This document shows, one piece after another, positions 34,179 through 46,200 of a stretch of 64,000 nucleotides of DNA. Origin of the DNA: Medicago truncatula (taxonomy: Eukaryota > Streptophyta > Magnoliopsida > Fabales > Fabaceae); assembly GCF_003473485.1 (NCBI RefSeq), contig NC_053044.1:54786091-54850090 (forward strand), in the 5' to 3' direction. The translations under genes were made by a program, and so were the position numbers. Under the pieces are notes generated by a model. That model did not search any database. It was not told the origin of the DNA and saw nothing but the letters and a program-made list of their open reading frames with translations. Numbering within the stretch: position 1 is the stretch's first letter; each line of letters begins with the position of its first letter.

Positions 34179-34282
34179 ATTAGATTAGATACAGTCCTTT
34201 AAGACCCAAATTAATTATACAAGGAATAAAAGTACGAAAAATGGAAATGTTTTTTGTTTTGTAATTTGAAAAAACAGAGTAG

Positions 34283-34284
<2 letters not shown>

Positions 34285-34318
<34 letters not shown>
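34285..34318. repeat. (CT)n microsatellite in the kinase 5' leader
   Basis: An uninterrupted CT run of about 34 bp upstream of the kinase start codon, followed at 34359-34398 by a TTCACT/TTCATT hexamer run. Pyrimidine-rich 5' leaders of this sort are common in plant genes. Confidence 0.9.
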
Positions 34319-34321
<3 letters not shown>

Positions 34322-34442
34322 TTCTCTGTACTAGAAAATCTAGAAGCATAACGAATCACTTTCACTTTCACTTTCATTTTCATTTTCATTTTCATTTCCC
34401 TCCCATCACAGATCTCTAAAAACCTCCATTCCCTCTCATCAC

Positions 34443-34451
34443 AAACCCTAA
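34443..34451 (+). promoter_or_regulatory. Telo-box (AAACCCTAA) in the kinase leader
   Basis: AAACCCTAA, the plant telo-box, lies 130 bp upstream of the putative ATG, a common position in genes active in dividing cells. Functional relevance is inferred. Confidence 0.5.
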
Positions 34452-34580
34452 TATCTCATCGATCGTGTCACACTCTCGTTATACATTGTTTATTTACCCT
34501 CTCTTATACACTTCACTCATCAATGACTTTGGAACCTTCGCGAATCTCTCTCATCTTCATGGACCAACGCCATCTTTACG

Positions 34581-37500
34581 ATGTCTGAGCTGCGTACTCG
34601 ACCTCACAGAAATCGTCTCACAGATAACGCGCCGGCGGGAAGAGAACCGTTGCTGCCACCGCCGCCGCTCAGACAAGGAGGAACCGGAAGCAGAAGAAGA
34701 AGGACACGATCGTCGCCGAGGAAATCGAAAACATTGTGAATAACCACGACGAAGCAGGAGTAGAGAGATTGAAAGAAGTGGAAGGAGAGAACAAGGAGAA
34801 GTCAGTGGTTAGGGTTTCTAGAGAGGAAGCTATGGATGAGTACGATAGTGGTGGCCGTAGTGCCGATAAAGCTCCGGGAGCCGAAGAAGAAGGGAGTGCA
34901 ACTCCACTTCCTGAGAAGGTGATTTTGATTCCTGAGAAATGCTCATGGTGAAGCATGCAAATGTTTTTTTTTTCTTTTCTATTTTCGTTTCTTGTTAATG
35001 TTTTGTTGCTAATTCGTTGTTTCTAGTTGAGTCAGAGGTTATGGATTGCAGCAAAGTTTTTTGTTGGAAGATAATTTTTGTCACGTGTTAGGAAAGTTAA
35101 TGCATTTTGTTCTTTCTTAATTACAGATTCAAGTTGGTGGTTCCCCATTATATAGATTAGATAGGAAACTTGGGAAGGGAGGATTTGGGCAAGTCTATGT
35201 TGGTCGCCGCGTAGGAGCTGGTTCTGGTGCCGTTGAGGTATGCACCGTGTTTATGTCTGCCATTGTGGTGCTCCGTGATTGATACATATTGCCATTTGGG
35301 TGTCTGCATTTTTTAATTTTGTAAGGGTTGTTACATAATATTTTAGTTGGCAAAAAAAAAAAAAAACTTTATAAAATGTAAGGGCGTTATGACCCTTATT
35401 TTGTGCCGAAGTAACGGGAATAGATATTTTGATTAAATAACATTGTTGTGGGAAAAAAATTGTACACCAAAGGCATCTATGACTTTTATAGATAGTTATA
35501 GATATTGCTCCAATAATTGCAGGTAGCATTAAAATTCGAGCATAGAAACAGCAAAGGGTGCAATTACGGACCTCCACATGAATGGCAGGTTTACAGGTGA
35601 GTTTACCCTCTTTTCTGTGAGTGGAGCTGCTTTGCTGAAGGCATTTTCTATGCATGAATGCTAACTTTGCAATGCTTATTTTTTATAGCACATTAGGTGG
35701 TAGTCATGGTGTTCCACGAGTACATTACAAGGGACGGCAAGGTGACTACTACATTATGGTACGCGCTTGTAAGTTTTTTAATAAAGTAATGTGGGTTTCT
35801 ATTGTCTCTGAAGGTTTTTGTAACATAATGTTACACACAGGTCATGGATATGCTTGGCTCTAGTCTATGGGATGTTTGGAATAACAACTCACACACGTAA
35901 GTATCTCTCTGAAATTTTATTGAAATGTAATTCGTCATATTTTTTGTTAATGTCTTGGTCAATATAGCATGTCTAACCTTTAGTTATTTTTTGGATCTAG
36001 GATGTCTACCGAAATGGTGGCATGTATTGCAATCGAGGCTATCTCTATATTGGAGAAGATGCATTGTAGAGGGTGAGACTCATTTTCCTGGTTATATTTA
36101 TTATTTATACATGGGCTTTCTTTAATAACAGATTGTCTATGGGGCAGCCTGCTGCTTGAGTCTCGCCTTATGTTATCATTTGGGTGTTCCGTTTTTTTAC
36201 CTCATGGGGAAACACGTCAATCATTTGTTATTGACTATGCGTGTCACAATGAAACAACAAAGTTTTTTTTTTTTACCCCGAGGTTGAGCAACATTTATTT
36301 ATGCAAAAATAAATCGGTTGGGGAACTATTACATCTGAAATTCTTCTGATTTAGCTCTGGATCATATGATAGAATTTGCTCATACTGTTTTACTAAATTA
36401 AGTGTTGTGGAGGAGAGGTTTCTTGTTATCCAGAGGGGTGAGGTTTCTTTTTATCCAGAGGGGTGAGGTTTCTTTTTATCCAGAAGGGTGAGGTCCATGC
36501 TAAGGGTACTAGGATCAGTGTGTCAAGGTTAATAGTTAATACTTTTAACTCCCTGCAGTTTTCTCATTAGTTCAGACTGAGAGCAGGAGTTAACCCAAGT
36601 TCCACTTGCTATGGCCTATGGGGTGAACCTGTTTGGCACCTGAGATGTGCTCATGTGCACACACTTCATTTTGAAATTTGTCCATTACTGTATCTCAATT
36701 AAATTATTATATCATTCTGTGATTATGATAGGAACTTGGGTATTATGGGATTCATAAGTCCCAAATCAAGTAGTATGGCGTGTTGGGTGAGTATTTTAGT
36801 AGATTGGTTCTTTTCCCTTGTAGCTAGCTTTTAGGATTCATCAACTGCTTAGATACTTGTCGTATTACAGTGTATGATCCATGCCCTCAAATTTGTTTTT
36901 GTTCTTCCCCTGCCCGCAATGGTCAATTAGTAAATACTTAAATTGCAATTATTGCTTTATCAATTACCATGCAATACCAATGTTAGTAATATAATAGATA
37001 TACAAGTTTCGAATGATTTTTGTACATGTGCTCTAGTATATGTGAATTGCATCTTGTTGCAAAGATCAATTTTTCATCCTGCTGTTGTTGTTGCAGATAT
37101 GTGCATGGTGATGTAAAGCCTGAAAACTTTTTGCTTGGACCCTCGGGAACCCCTGATGAGAAAAAGTTGTTTCTGGTTGATCTTGGATTAGGTAAAAAAA
37201 AGCCATGTTACCCTTTGATGCTTTCATTGTCAATGAAGATATGCTTATTCTCTCACTTTTCTACACAGCAACTCGTTGGCGTGATAGTTCAACTGGCCTT
37301 CATGTTGATTATGATCAACGCCCAGATGTATTTAGGTTAGTTCTTTATTTAGCTTCTATAAACCTTATTTAAATCAATGCATGATTTTTGAATGATTCTG
37401 TATATCATATTCTTGGCAGGGGCACAGTTCGTTATGCTAGTGTGCATGCACATCTTGGTAGAACAAGTAGCAGGAGAGATGACTTGGAATCCCTTGCTTA

Positions 37501-39322
37501 CACACTTGTCTTCCTTCTTCGTGGTCGGTTACCTTGGCAAGGATATCAGGTTATCTTTTTTCAAATTTTCTTATCAATTTTTTTTCCTTCAAATTTAATT
37601 ACTTTAGTGTTAATACTACAAGAAAAGCATGATTCTTATGAAATTGTTTGTTACAGGGAGAAAATAAAGGATTTCTTGTCTGCAAGAAAAAGATGGCCAC
37701 TTCACCCGAAGCTTTGTGTTGCTTTTGTCCTGCACCTTTCCGGCAGTTTGTAGAATATGTAGTAAATTTGAAGTTTGATGAAGAACCAAATTATGCAAAA
37801 TACATATCCCTTTTTGATGGAATTGTGGGTCCAAATCCTGACATTAGGCCCCTAAATACCGAGGGTGCTCAGAAGGTACTTGTTTTGTTATTAGTTTACA
37901 TGCGTTATATCATTTAAGGATTCAGAGCCATACTCTTAAAGCCCTTTTATGGGTTTGTGTTGTGAAGCTTATATGTCAGGTTGGACAAAAGAGAGGACGA
38001 TTGACCATGGAAGAGGATGATGATGAACAACCAAAGAAGAAGGTCCGAATGGGTCAGCCAGCAACACAGTGGATTAGTGTTTACAATGCTCGTAGACCAA
38101 TGAAGCAAAGGTTTTGAGCTGACATGACATGATATTTTGCTGTTATTGTATAGTTGACCCAGTTTTGACTTTCTATTTTTTGGCGTAGGTATCATTACAA
38201 TGTGGCCGATGAGCGGCTTTCCCAACACATTGTAAAAGGAAATGAAGATGGTTTATTTATTAGCAGTGTGGCTTCTTGTGCTAGTCTTTGGGCACTCATT
38301 ATGGACGCTGGCACTGGTTTCACATCACAAGTTTACGAACTCTCTTCCAGTTTTCTTCACAAGGTTGGGTAATTTTCATTTTTCAGTTACTCTACTATCT
38401 AGTATCTAACGTAACACAATTTTAGTGATATTTTTGTTTGCGTTATGTTAAATATTTTGTACTGTATTTCATTTTGAAGTTTATTCAATTTGACAAATCA
38501 TGAATCTGTTTTACAGGAATGGATTATGGAACAGTGGGATAAGAATTATTACATCAGTGCCATAGCTGGAGCTAGTAACGGGTCCTCATTGGTTGTAATG
38601 TCAAAAGGTTAAAGTCATTCTTGATGCATTATATATTTAGGATGGCAACAGTTGACTTGACTATGCATTGCATAATATGACCAGTAGTGTTGTGTTTAAA
38701 TCTTGTCTCACTTTTATTTGTGATCTGCTGTTCCTTACAGGGACCCAATACATGCAACAATCCTATAAAGTCAGTGACTCGTTTCCATTTAAGTGGATCA
38801 ACAAAAAATGGAGGGAAGGATTTTTTGTCACTGCTATGGCCACTGCTGGCACTAGATGGGCAATTGTTATGTCCCGTGGTGCTGGATTTACAGAGCAGGT
38901 TTTTTTCTTTATGTTTTAGATTGAAAATTTTGTGACAGTGAAGAATTCTATCTGACATGCATATCTTCTTTTCTCTCTAAACTCGATGCTAGGTTGTGGA
39001 ACTTGATTTCCTGTACCCTAGTGAAGGTATTCATCGAAGGTGGGAAAACAATTACCGCATTACTGCAACTGCTGCAACGCCTGATCAAGCTGCTTTTATT
39101 TTAAGTGTCCCAAGAAGAAAACCACCTGATGAAACTCAAGAAACGCTCCGCACGTCTGATTTTCCTAGTACTCATGTTAAGGTAAAATTGTGCACCTGAT
39201 TTTCATGTATTCATTGTCAATCAACTTTACTACATGCTTATATTTGATATATTTTTCTGCAGGAAAAATGGGCAAAGAACCTCTATATCGCATCTATTAG
39301 TTATGGGAGAACAGTTTCATAA
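34581..39322 (+). CDS. MLK: MUT9-like / photoregulatory protein kinase (CK1-type), 16 exons
   Basis: Exons by splice reading: 34581-34918, 35127-35237, 35523-35596, 35689-35758, 35841-35896, 36001-36072, 37097-37191, 37269-37335, 37420-37549, 37657-37875, 37968-38110, 38189-38363, 38517-38607, 38741-38898, 38993-39181, 39263-39322. About 680 residues. The kinase domain follows a charged N-terminus: Gly loop [21 protein letters not shown] (Lys), [14 protein letters not shown] catalytic loop, LVDLGLATRW (DLG in place of DFG, as in CK1 kinases), [15 protein letters not shown] long C-terminal domain conserved in the plant family follows ([20 protein letters not shown] ... [16 protein letters not shown]). 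In Arabidopsis these nuclear kinases phosphorylate histone H3 Thr3 and photoreceptor/clock partners. Odd point: exon 1 is 338 bp, not a multiple of three. [12 protein letters not shown] from 34581 is out of frame with the kinase; an in-frame ATG exists at 34832, giving 598 residues. Confidence 0.92.
36413..36493. repeat. 25-bp tandem repeat, three copies, in a kinase intron
   Basis: GAGGTTTCTTTTTATCCAGA followed by GGGGT repeats three times with single changes, within the ~1-kb intron between exons 6 and 7. Confidence 0.85.
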
Positions 39323-41407
39323 ATGGCTGATATTTTTTGAGATTCCAGCTGATATGATTTTGACCTATTGCAAGATTCCCGCTTGCCTACACATCTGAGT
39401 TGGGAACCGAAGATCCTCCATGATAAATTTCCTGTAGAATGCAGTTCAGCATTGGTGCTTGCAGTATGCTACACCTTTCTTTATGGTTGTCATCATATAT
39501 TATATGATACAAAATCTATGCATCGTATTTCAATGCTGTCAAAAGTATTTGAGCTGTAAGCAAACTTAGATCTTTTGTGTCAATTGGGACAACTCTTTTA
39601 ATATGAATTTTGTACAGTTCTAAACAGTAATTATTATGTTGAAGGCGTAATTATTTTTGTTTGATGATGGTATTTTGCAAATATGCAACTAAAATTTTCC
39701 AGCGGGAACTGGGCGCTATAAGTAGGCCTACCTTGTACTTGGCTCTTTTATCCTTACCTCTTGATTTAAAGCTACTCTGAGGCTTCTCAATGTCTGAATT
39801 TGGCCTTGGTGACAAAAAGTTGTTTACTTCTCCAGCAGTTTGTAATAGCATAATCATTGTGGTCACAATGTTGTTATTATTGTTGTTGTTCTAGTCTTTT
39901 ATGTGATAACCATATACTGTATTATTTTGAAATGCACCAACCTATGTATTTGGTTTCTTTGGGTTTTTTCTAAGACATAAATACGGTTGGTTTGATTGAT
40001 ATGAATGATATAGTTTCTTAGGTTCCCTTTTCCCCCCCTCCAATTATGCTTAATTTTACATCTTGTGTTTTTTAAAAACTTTTCTTTTTGAACTTATGGT
40101 TTGCATATTGTTTAATACGTTACTGTGAATGTTTCAATTCAATTGACTCTCTAAGAATGAGAGCTGTTTAAGCATTAGCTCAGTCTGTGCTAGTTGCAAA
40201 TAATTGCATTCTATCTGTGTTGATATTCTGAAAGTTCCTTTTTATTTTTCTGACCAAGCTGTACTTCCAGTATCTGAAGTCTGCGTGATGGATTTCTGGT
40301 GATTCATCCTGACTGGATGCTTATTTTGTTTGATTATTTTTCTAAAACAAGCACTGCAAGATGCTGTTTTGTTACTCGTTGGAAGTTGGCTGTTTCGAAT
40401 CTCGTCTTTGGAGTTCATTTTTATACCTCTTCACTGTTGAGTATTACCCGAGTCCGTGACACTTAGAAACAGGTATATAATTTTACATATATTTTTATTC
40501 ACCTTATGCAGCCTGAGATTTGTGATGAATATAAATGTTTCATATGGGATGAAACATGTGATGCTTATATGGCCTGATGGCATCCGAGCTTCGTTCCAAA
40601 TGTTTTGGCTGTTACTGATGTACATTTCCTCCTCTGAAATCAGATATTCAGGTTGTTGTAGATGTTTCTGGTTGTCCAATGCCATGAGATGAGGCTGAAG
40701 CAGTCCATGTTTCAAACAGGAAAGTTGTTTAAGGATCTGTTTTTTTTTTTTTGGGGAGCTAACCACATGTGATTATTTCCACTCTTTCAAATATTTGAAT
40801 TTTCTGTGAAAAATTGAATGGTCAAGATTTTTAGTTTGGAGAAATTCTACATATCGGTTAACATAAAGTCTTTATGTCCTCTCCTTTGCAGTTTTGTTGT
40901 TCTACTTCAATTATCAATGTGTGGCAGCTGCAGACTATTATTAAAGTTGTGTCTGTTGGTAACATTCATGGAATTGATATCTCTCCGTCTTCCCCCTTCC
41001 TTATTTCTCCCCATCGAACACCTCCCCGGTCTTCTCCCATGTTCCCCTTTTCTGTTCCTTTCTCTTCGTAGTCCTTTCTCATAATTTGCTTTTATCTATT
41101 AGTCAATTTTGCATTTGTTGAATGTCATTTTGTTCTTGAATTGAAGAGTAGGGTGTTTTGCCCGATTTTGTTACTTCCAATAACTAGATTGATGAGTTTT
41201 TGATAGTTTATTGTATGGTGTTCTTGTCAATGGTTTTATGAAGTCCGAAAAATTGAAGGTGAATTTGATTTTGGAAGAAATATGAGGTGGTGTGTATGAC
41301 TCAATCATTGCATTAGAAACAAGTTCTTGAGGGCTATGGATGGAATGTTTTTGATGTTCACTGAAGTCGTTGAAATTTTTTATTAAATAATATGAATTCT
41401 ACATATG
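39323..41407. other. Kinase 3' region and intergenic sequence
   Basis: The first few hundred bases probably include the kinase 3' UTR. The rest shows no conserved coding; short open frames here lack homology signs. Confidence 0.4.
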
Positions 41408-41536
41408 AGTTTACTTTAAAAGAGGGACCAAAAGTGAAGATTGAAAACTTTATAGGGATTAAAAGTTGAAGGAAAATTTTAGAGGGATTAAAACGAAAAG
41501 TTGACATATTTATAGGGACCAAAAACATATTTAACC
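41408..41536. mobile_element. Half copy of the GGTTAAATATG TIR element
   Basis: It matches the right arm of the element at 21951-22449 (GGGACCAAAAGTGAAGATTG ... ending ACATATTTAACC). The left arm and core are missing. Confidence 0.8.
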
Positions 41537-43235
41537 ATTTTTTTTTTAATGAAAATCTTTAATTTGGTTAGAATCCCCAAATACACACAAAAACGACTTT
41601 TCTTTTCTACTTAATCTAATCTAAATTATTAAAAAAAATAAATCTTTAATCCTTTACTGGCTTTGACTAGGCCATATGCTTGAATTCACAAAACTATCTT
41701 CCTACCATTTGTGGCTTATAGTTGATCTCATGAAAGTCTAAGAAACAGTCTACAATCAAGTGATCATATTCAAAGATTAAACGACTCCACAACTTGCAAG
41801 GTTCAATAGATTATGTATCTTTTGCATAACTTTACTACCTTAACCTTGTTCCTCTATACAATGACAGCAAATCAGTTATCCAAAAAGATCATAATCCAAA
41901 GTTTTGCGAGCATATTAAACAGTATTAAACCATTGCCACCTTACTTAAGTATGGACAGCTACTGAAACATCAATTGGTACAAATGTGAGGACGGTACACA
42001 TTTACCTTGATTAATTGGGAATTGAAAAGCTAATAATACTTATTTTAAGATCAATGATCAGGGGTCGTAAATTGATTAATTGGACGAGAGATAGATAAGT
42101 AAACGATTCTTATTCAAACTATCCAATATCATAATTTAAACACATGTTTTGATTGCTCATGCAGCATTTATATTGTAAACTTTAGATACACGACTCTTAT
42201 CGAAACGTTACACCTTTAATCCTCTTCCAATAGCATCAATATTTGTAACAAGACAATGCTCATTTTCATAGCATTACGGAGAGAAGACTGGAGTTTGTCT
42301 AAGTTAGTTGCAAGTTGGCTAGAACTAGTTAGTTTAGTTATGATCAATATATATATATATATAAAGTGTATCTTAAACTCATTGCAGTAAACTTACAACT
42401 AACTCCAAAGAGGCAAGGCATAGTCCACACCCTAATGCATTGCCTGTTTCCTAGAAGGGAGTACTCTACTCACGATGGAGGAGAAAGAACGGGCCTTGTC
42501 AATGATAGTTGTATCAAGTTGCAAATGTAAGGATAGCAGGTATGAAACCAAGAGGGATGCTTAGAGTTGGAAGATGATGATGATCCACATAGGGTATGGA
42601 GATGAGGTGAGGCTGTGGTGGTATACAAGTAAAACTTCACAGTAAACAGTGAACTTGCATCAGTGGCTCTATTTTAATTTCTTTTCTTTTTAATGTATAC
42701 TTTTTTTTTTTGTATTTTTGAACTTCACAGTATCTCTTGCATGAATAGATTATTTCAAGTATAACTAGTTAAGAACAAAAATTGCATGCATTAACAAAAG
42801 GAACTATGTTGTATTTTTCATTAATTAAAATTTATCTCAATTTTTAATGATGTGTTCGAGTGAAAAAATATTAATTACAGTATTCTAATGATAAATATAA
42901 ATCTGATTCTTAACGTTTTTTTTATCGTGCCCTTATCTACTAAATAATAACAAAAAAAAGACATAATTTAGTAACAACTAAACAGCATTTTCCATTGCTA
43001 AAAAAAAAACAGCATTTTCCGAAAGACCCACCTTCTAATTTCTACGCACTTGACTCCCGACCTAATTAAAAAGGGAGGGAGAATGCATGTTCTAGCTTTA
43101 AAAATTGCGCAGAAAATCATCCAAATAGTCAAAATGTCAATTGCTGTTTGATTCTTGCCGTATCCAGGTAACTGCAAACTGTTGGAAAACTAATTACCCA
43201 ACTGGAACGTCAAAAAGAAATATTGTCATGTATAT
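41537..43235. other. Intergenic sequence downstream of SHH1
   Basis: No gene recognised. An (AT)n run lies near 42346-42363. The right end is 3' flank of the minus-strand SHH1-like gene. Confidence 0.4.
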
Positions 43236-46200
43236 CTAAGATCTTGGTCTGTGGCAAAGTCTCCTCAAGCGAACTCTTTCCTAGAATATTAAAAAAAAAA
43301 AAAAAAAAAAAAAAACATAGAAAAATTATAAATCACACATGAAATGGTTAACACAACCAAAATGCAGAAATAACACCCACCTCATTGTTGTCGTGATCAT
43401 ATCGAATTAAAATGTGACACCTGCAACCTCGGATATCATGCATTCTCCTTTGGATCTCTACAATGTGAGCATCATAGTAAATTGCTTGATCTCTTCTCTC
43501 CTAAAAACACATTGAAACTGTCAAGTTAATTTCATTGATATCCTTTAACTGTTCTATGGTGAGGAAACTTTGGCCTAAATCACCTGGAAGCACAAAACAT
43601 AGTCTCCAACTTTCAGGTTGGAACACTCTGTGTTCTCGAAAGGAACTGAGCGTTCTCGGACTGAATTTTTTATGTTGACCCACTCATCTTCCTCAGCTCC
43701 AAACCCAACAAATCTGACTCTGACTTCCTTTACAAAAGGAGAAATTGTATAAGCAGGCAAAATCCAGTACGACCTATAAAGGGAAAGCTATGAACATATA
43801 ATTGTAAAAACTTACAGGTTCCCCTGTGCTAAGAAATCTGTGGGCGAGAAATGTCTCAACATCGTACCTGCAGCAAACCTTCAGACTTAGACAAATTGTA
43901 ATTTAAAAAGTGCCACTGATGTCATTGTCGAAAATACCGTGCCTGTATGTCTATGACTAGGCAAAAGTGTAATTGCACAAAATTTAATGATATTAGATGG
44001 TAGTAAGAGTTTTGAAAATCAGTGGAGGAAGAAAATTGGCAGTGAAGGCAATTGGGCATCAAAATAATGTGGTGTTGCATAATTAAATAATTAAGTTATG
44101 CCCAAAAGTTGATAACCCAACATCGAAATATAGATGGCTCAATTTTTTTTGAATATTCTTTTCCCATAATCAATGGAAAAGCAGTAGGCTTAGAGTTTTT
44201 GTGATAACAAACTAACTATCTGTGTATGTTATGATTGGTTTTACTGAACTGTTTTATGGTTTATAGTTGAAATTGGCTCCTTTCACTTGAAACACACCAC
44301 ACATACAGGGTTGCACTTCAATGCCTTTGGCTTTGGTGTCTTTAGTTCATTTTTGATGAGAGAGAATGTTGGATACAACAACAACAACCAAGCCTTATCC
44401 CACTAAATGGGGCCGGCTACATGAATCAAATGACGCCATAGTGTTCTATCATACACCAAATTTGGATCCAACTCATTGACCTCTAAATCCTTTCTAATGG
44501 TTTCTCTAATAGTTTTCCTAGGTCTTCTCTTTTAACTTGACTCTCCTCCATTTGATCTACTCTTCTTACCACGGCATCTACGGATCTTCTCTCTACATGC
44601 CCAAACTATCTAAGCCTATTTTCTACCAACTTTTCTACTATAGGTGCTACCCTACTCTCTCTCTAATGGTGTCATTCCTAATCCTATCCTGTCTAGTCTT
44701 ACCACTCATCCAACGCAACATCCTCATCTCTGCTACACTTAGTTGATTCTCATGTTGACTCTTAACCGCCAAACACTCCGTACCATACAACAACGTCGGT
44801 CGGACTGCTGTCCGATAAAACTTTCCTTTCAACTTAAGTGGTACTTTCTTATCGCACAAAACACCCGAGGCTCTTCTCCATTTCAACCACCCAGCTTGAA
44901 TACGATAGCTTACATCTGCTTCTATTTCTCCGTCATTTTGTACGAAGGACCCAAGATATTTAAACCGTGTAACTTGGGGTATGATATGATCTCCAACTTT
45001 CACCTCCAAGGTAGACCTACTTCTCCTTCCGCTGAAGTTACATTTCATATACTCCGTCTTGCTTCTACTCAAGCGGAATCCATACGCTTCTAAGACTTGC
45101 CTCTAGGTCTCTAGCGTCCCGTTCACTTCCTCCCTCAACTCACCCACCAAGACTACATCATCTGCAAAAAGCATACATCTCGATGCTAACTCTTGGATGT
45201 GTTCCGTCAATACATCCAAAACTAAAGTAAAAAGATAAGGACTTAGGGTTGACCCTTGGTGCAATCCTATTGTTATGGGAAAATCTTCGGTAGTCCCATC
45301 CTGCGTCCTCACACCAGTCGAAGCTCCCTCATACATATCCTTGATAGCCCTAATATAGGCAAACCTAACCCCTTTCTTCTCCCGGGCTTTCCACAAAATC
45401 TCTCTCGGTACTCTATCATACGCCTTTTCCAAATCAATGAAAACTAAGTGCAAGTCTTTTTTATCCGTCCGATATCGCTCCATCACGCGTCGAAGTAAAT
45501 AGATTGCTTCCATAGTCGACCTCCCAGGTATAAAACCAAATTGGTTATCCGTAACTCGAGTCTCCTTTCTTAGTCTTCTTTCGATCACCCTTTCCCATAA
45601 CTTAATGGTATGACTCATTAGCTTAATTCCCCTATAATTCGCGCAATTTTGTATATCCCTCTTGTTCTTATAGATTGGAATTAAAGTGTTTCTTCTCCAC
45701 TCGTCCGGCATTTTCTTCGTCCTCATAATCTAAAAAGGTTTGTGAGCCACACAATCCCTCTATCGCCAAGACTCTTCCACACTTCGATAGGTATGTTGTC
45801 CGGCCCAACTGCCTTGCCACTACTCATCCTTTCCAACGCTTCTCTAACCTCGTGCTCTTGAATCCGACGATAATAATTATAGTTTCGGTCCTCCTCTCCG
45901 ATGTCTAACCTGTTAGAGTCGGGTAAGATCTCATATCCTTCATTAAATAGTTGTGAAAATACTTCTTCCATCTACCCTTAATATCTCTTTCCTGAACCGA
46001 AACTCTACCCTCTTCATCCTTAATACACTTTACTTGGTCCAAATCTCTTGTCTTTCTTTCTCGTCCCTTAGCAAGCTTATATATAGATTTCTCTCCCTCC
46101 TTGGTACCTAAAGATTGGTATAATCTTTCAAAAGCTTGAGTTCTCGCTTCGCTCACCGCTTTCTTAGCCTCTTTCCTAGCTATCTTATATTTATCCCAAG

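Noticed and set aside
34180-34395. Minus-strand open frame with MKMKMK and RERERE runs
   Set aside because: It is a translation of the (CT)n and TTCATT repeats in the kinase leader.
35251-35655. Minus-strand 134-residue open frame
   Set aside because: It overlaps two kinase exons and an intron on the opposite strand and shows no family resemblance.
40431-41084. Open frames downstream of the kinase
   Set aside because: Low complexity or hydrophobic random frames without homology or splice support.
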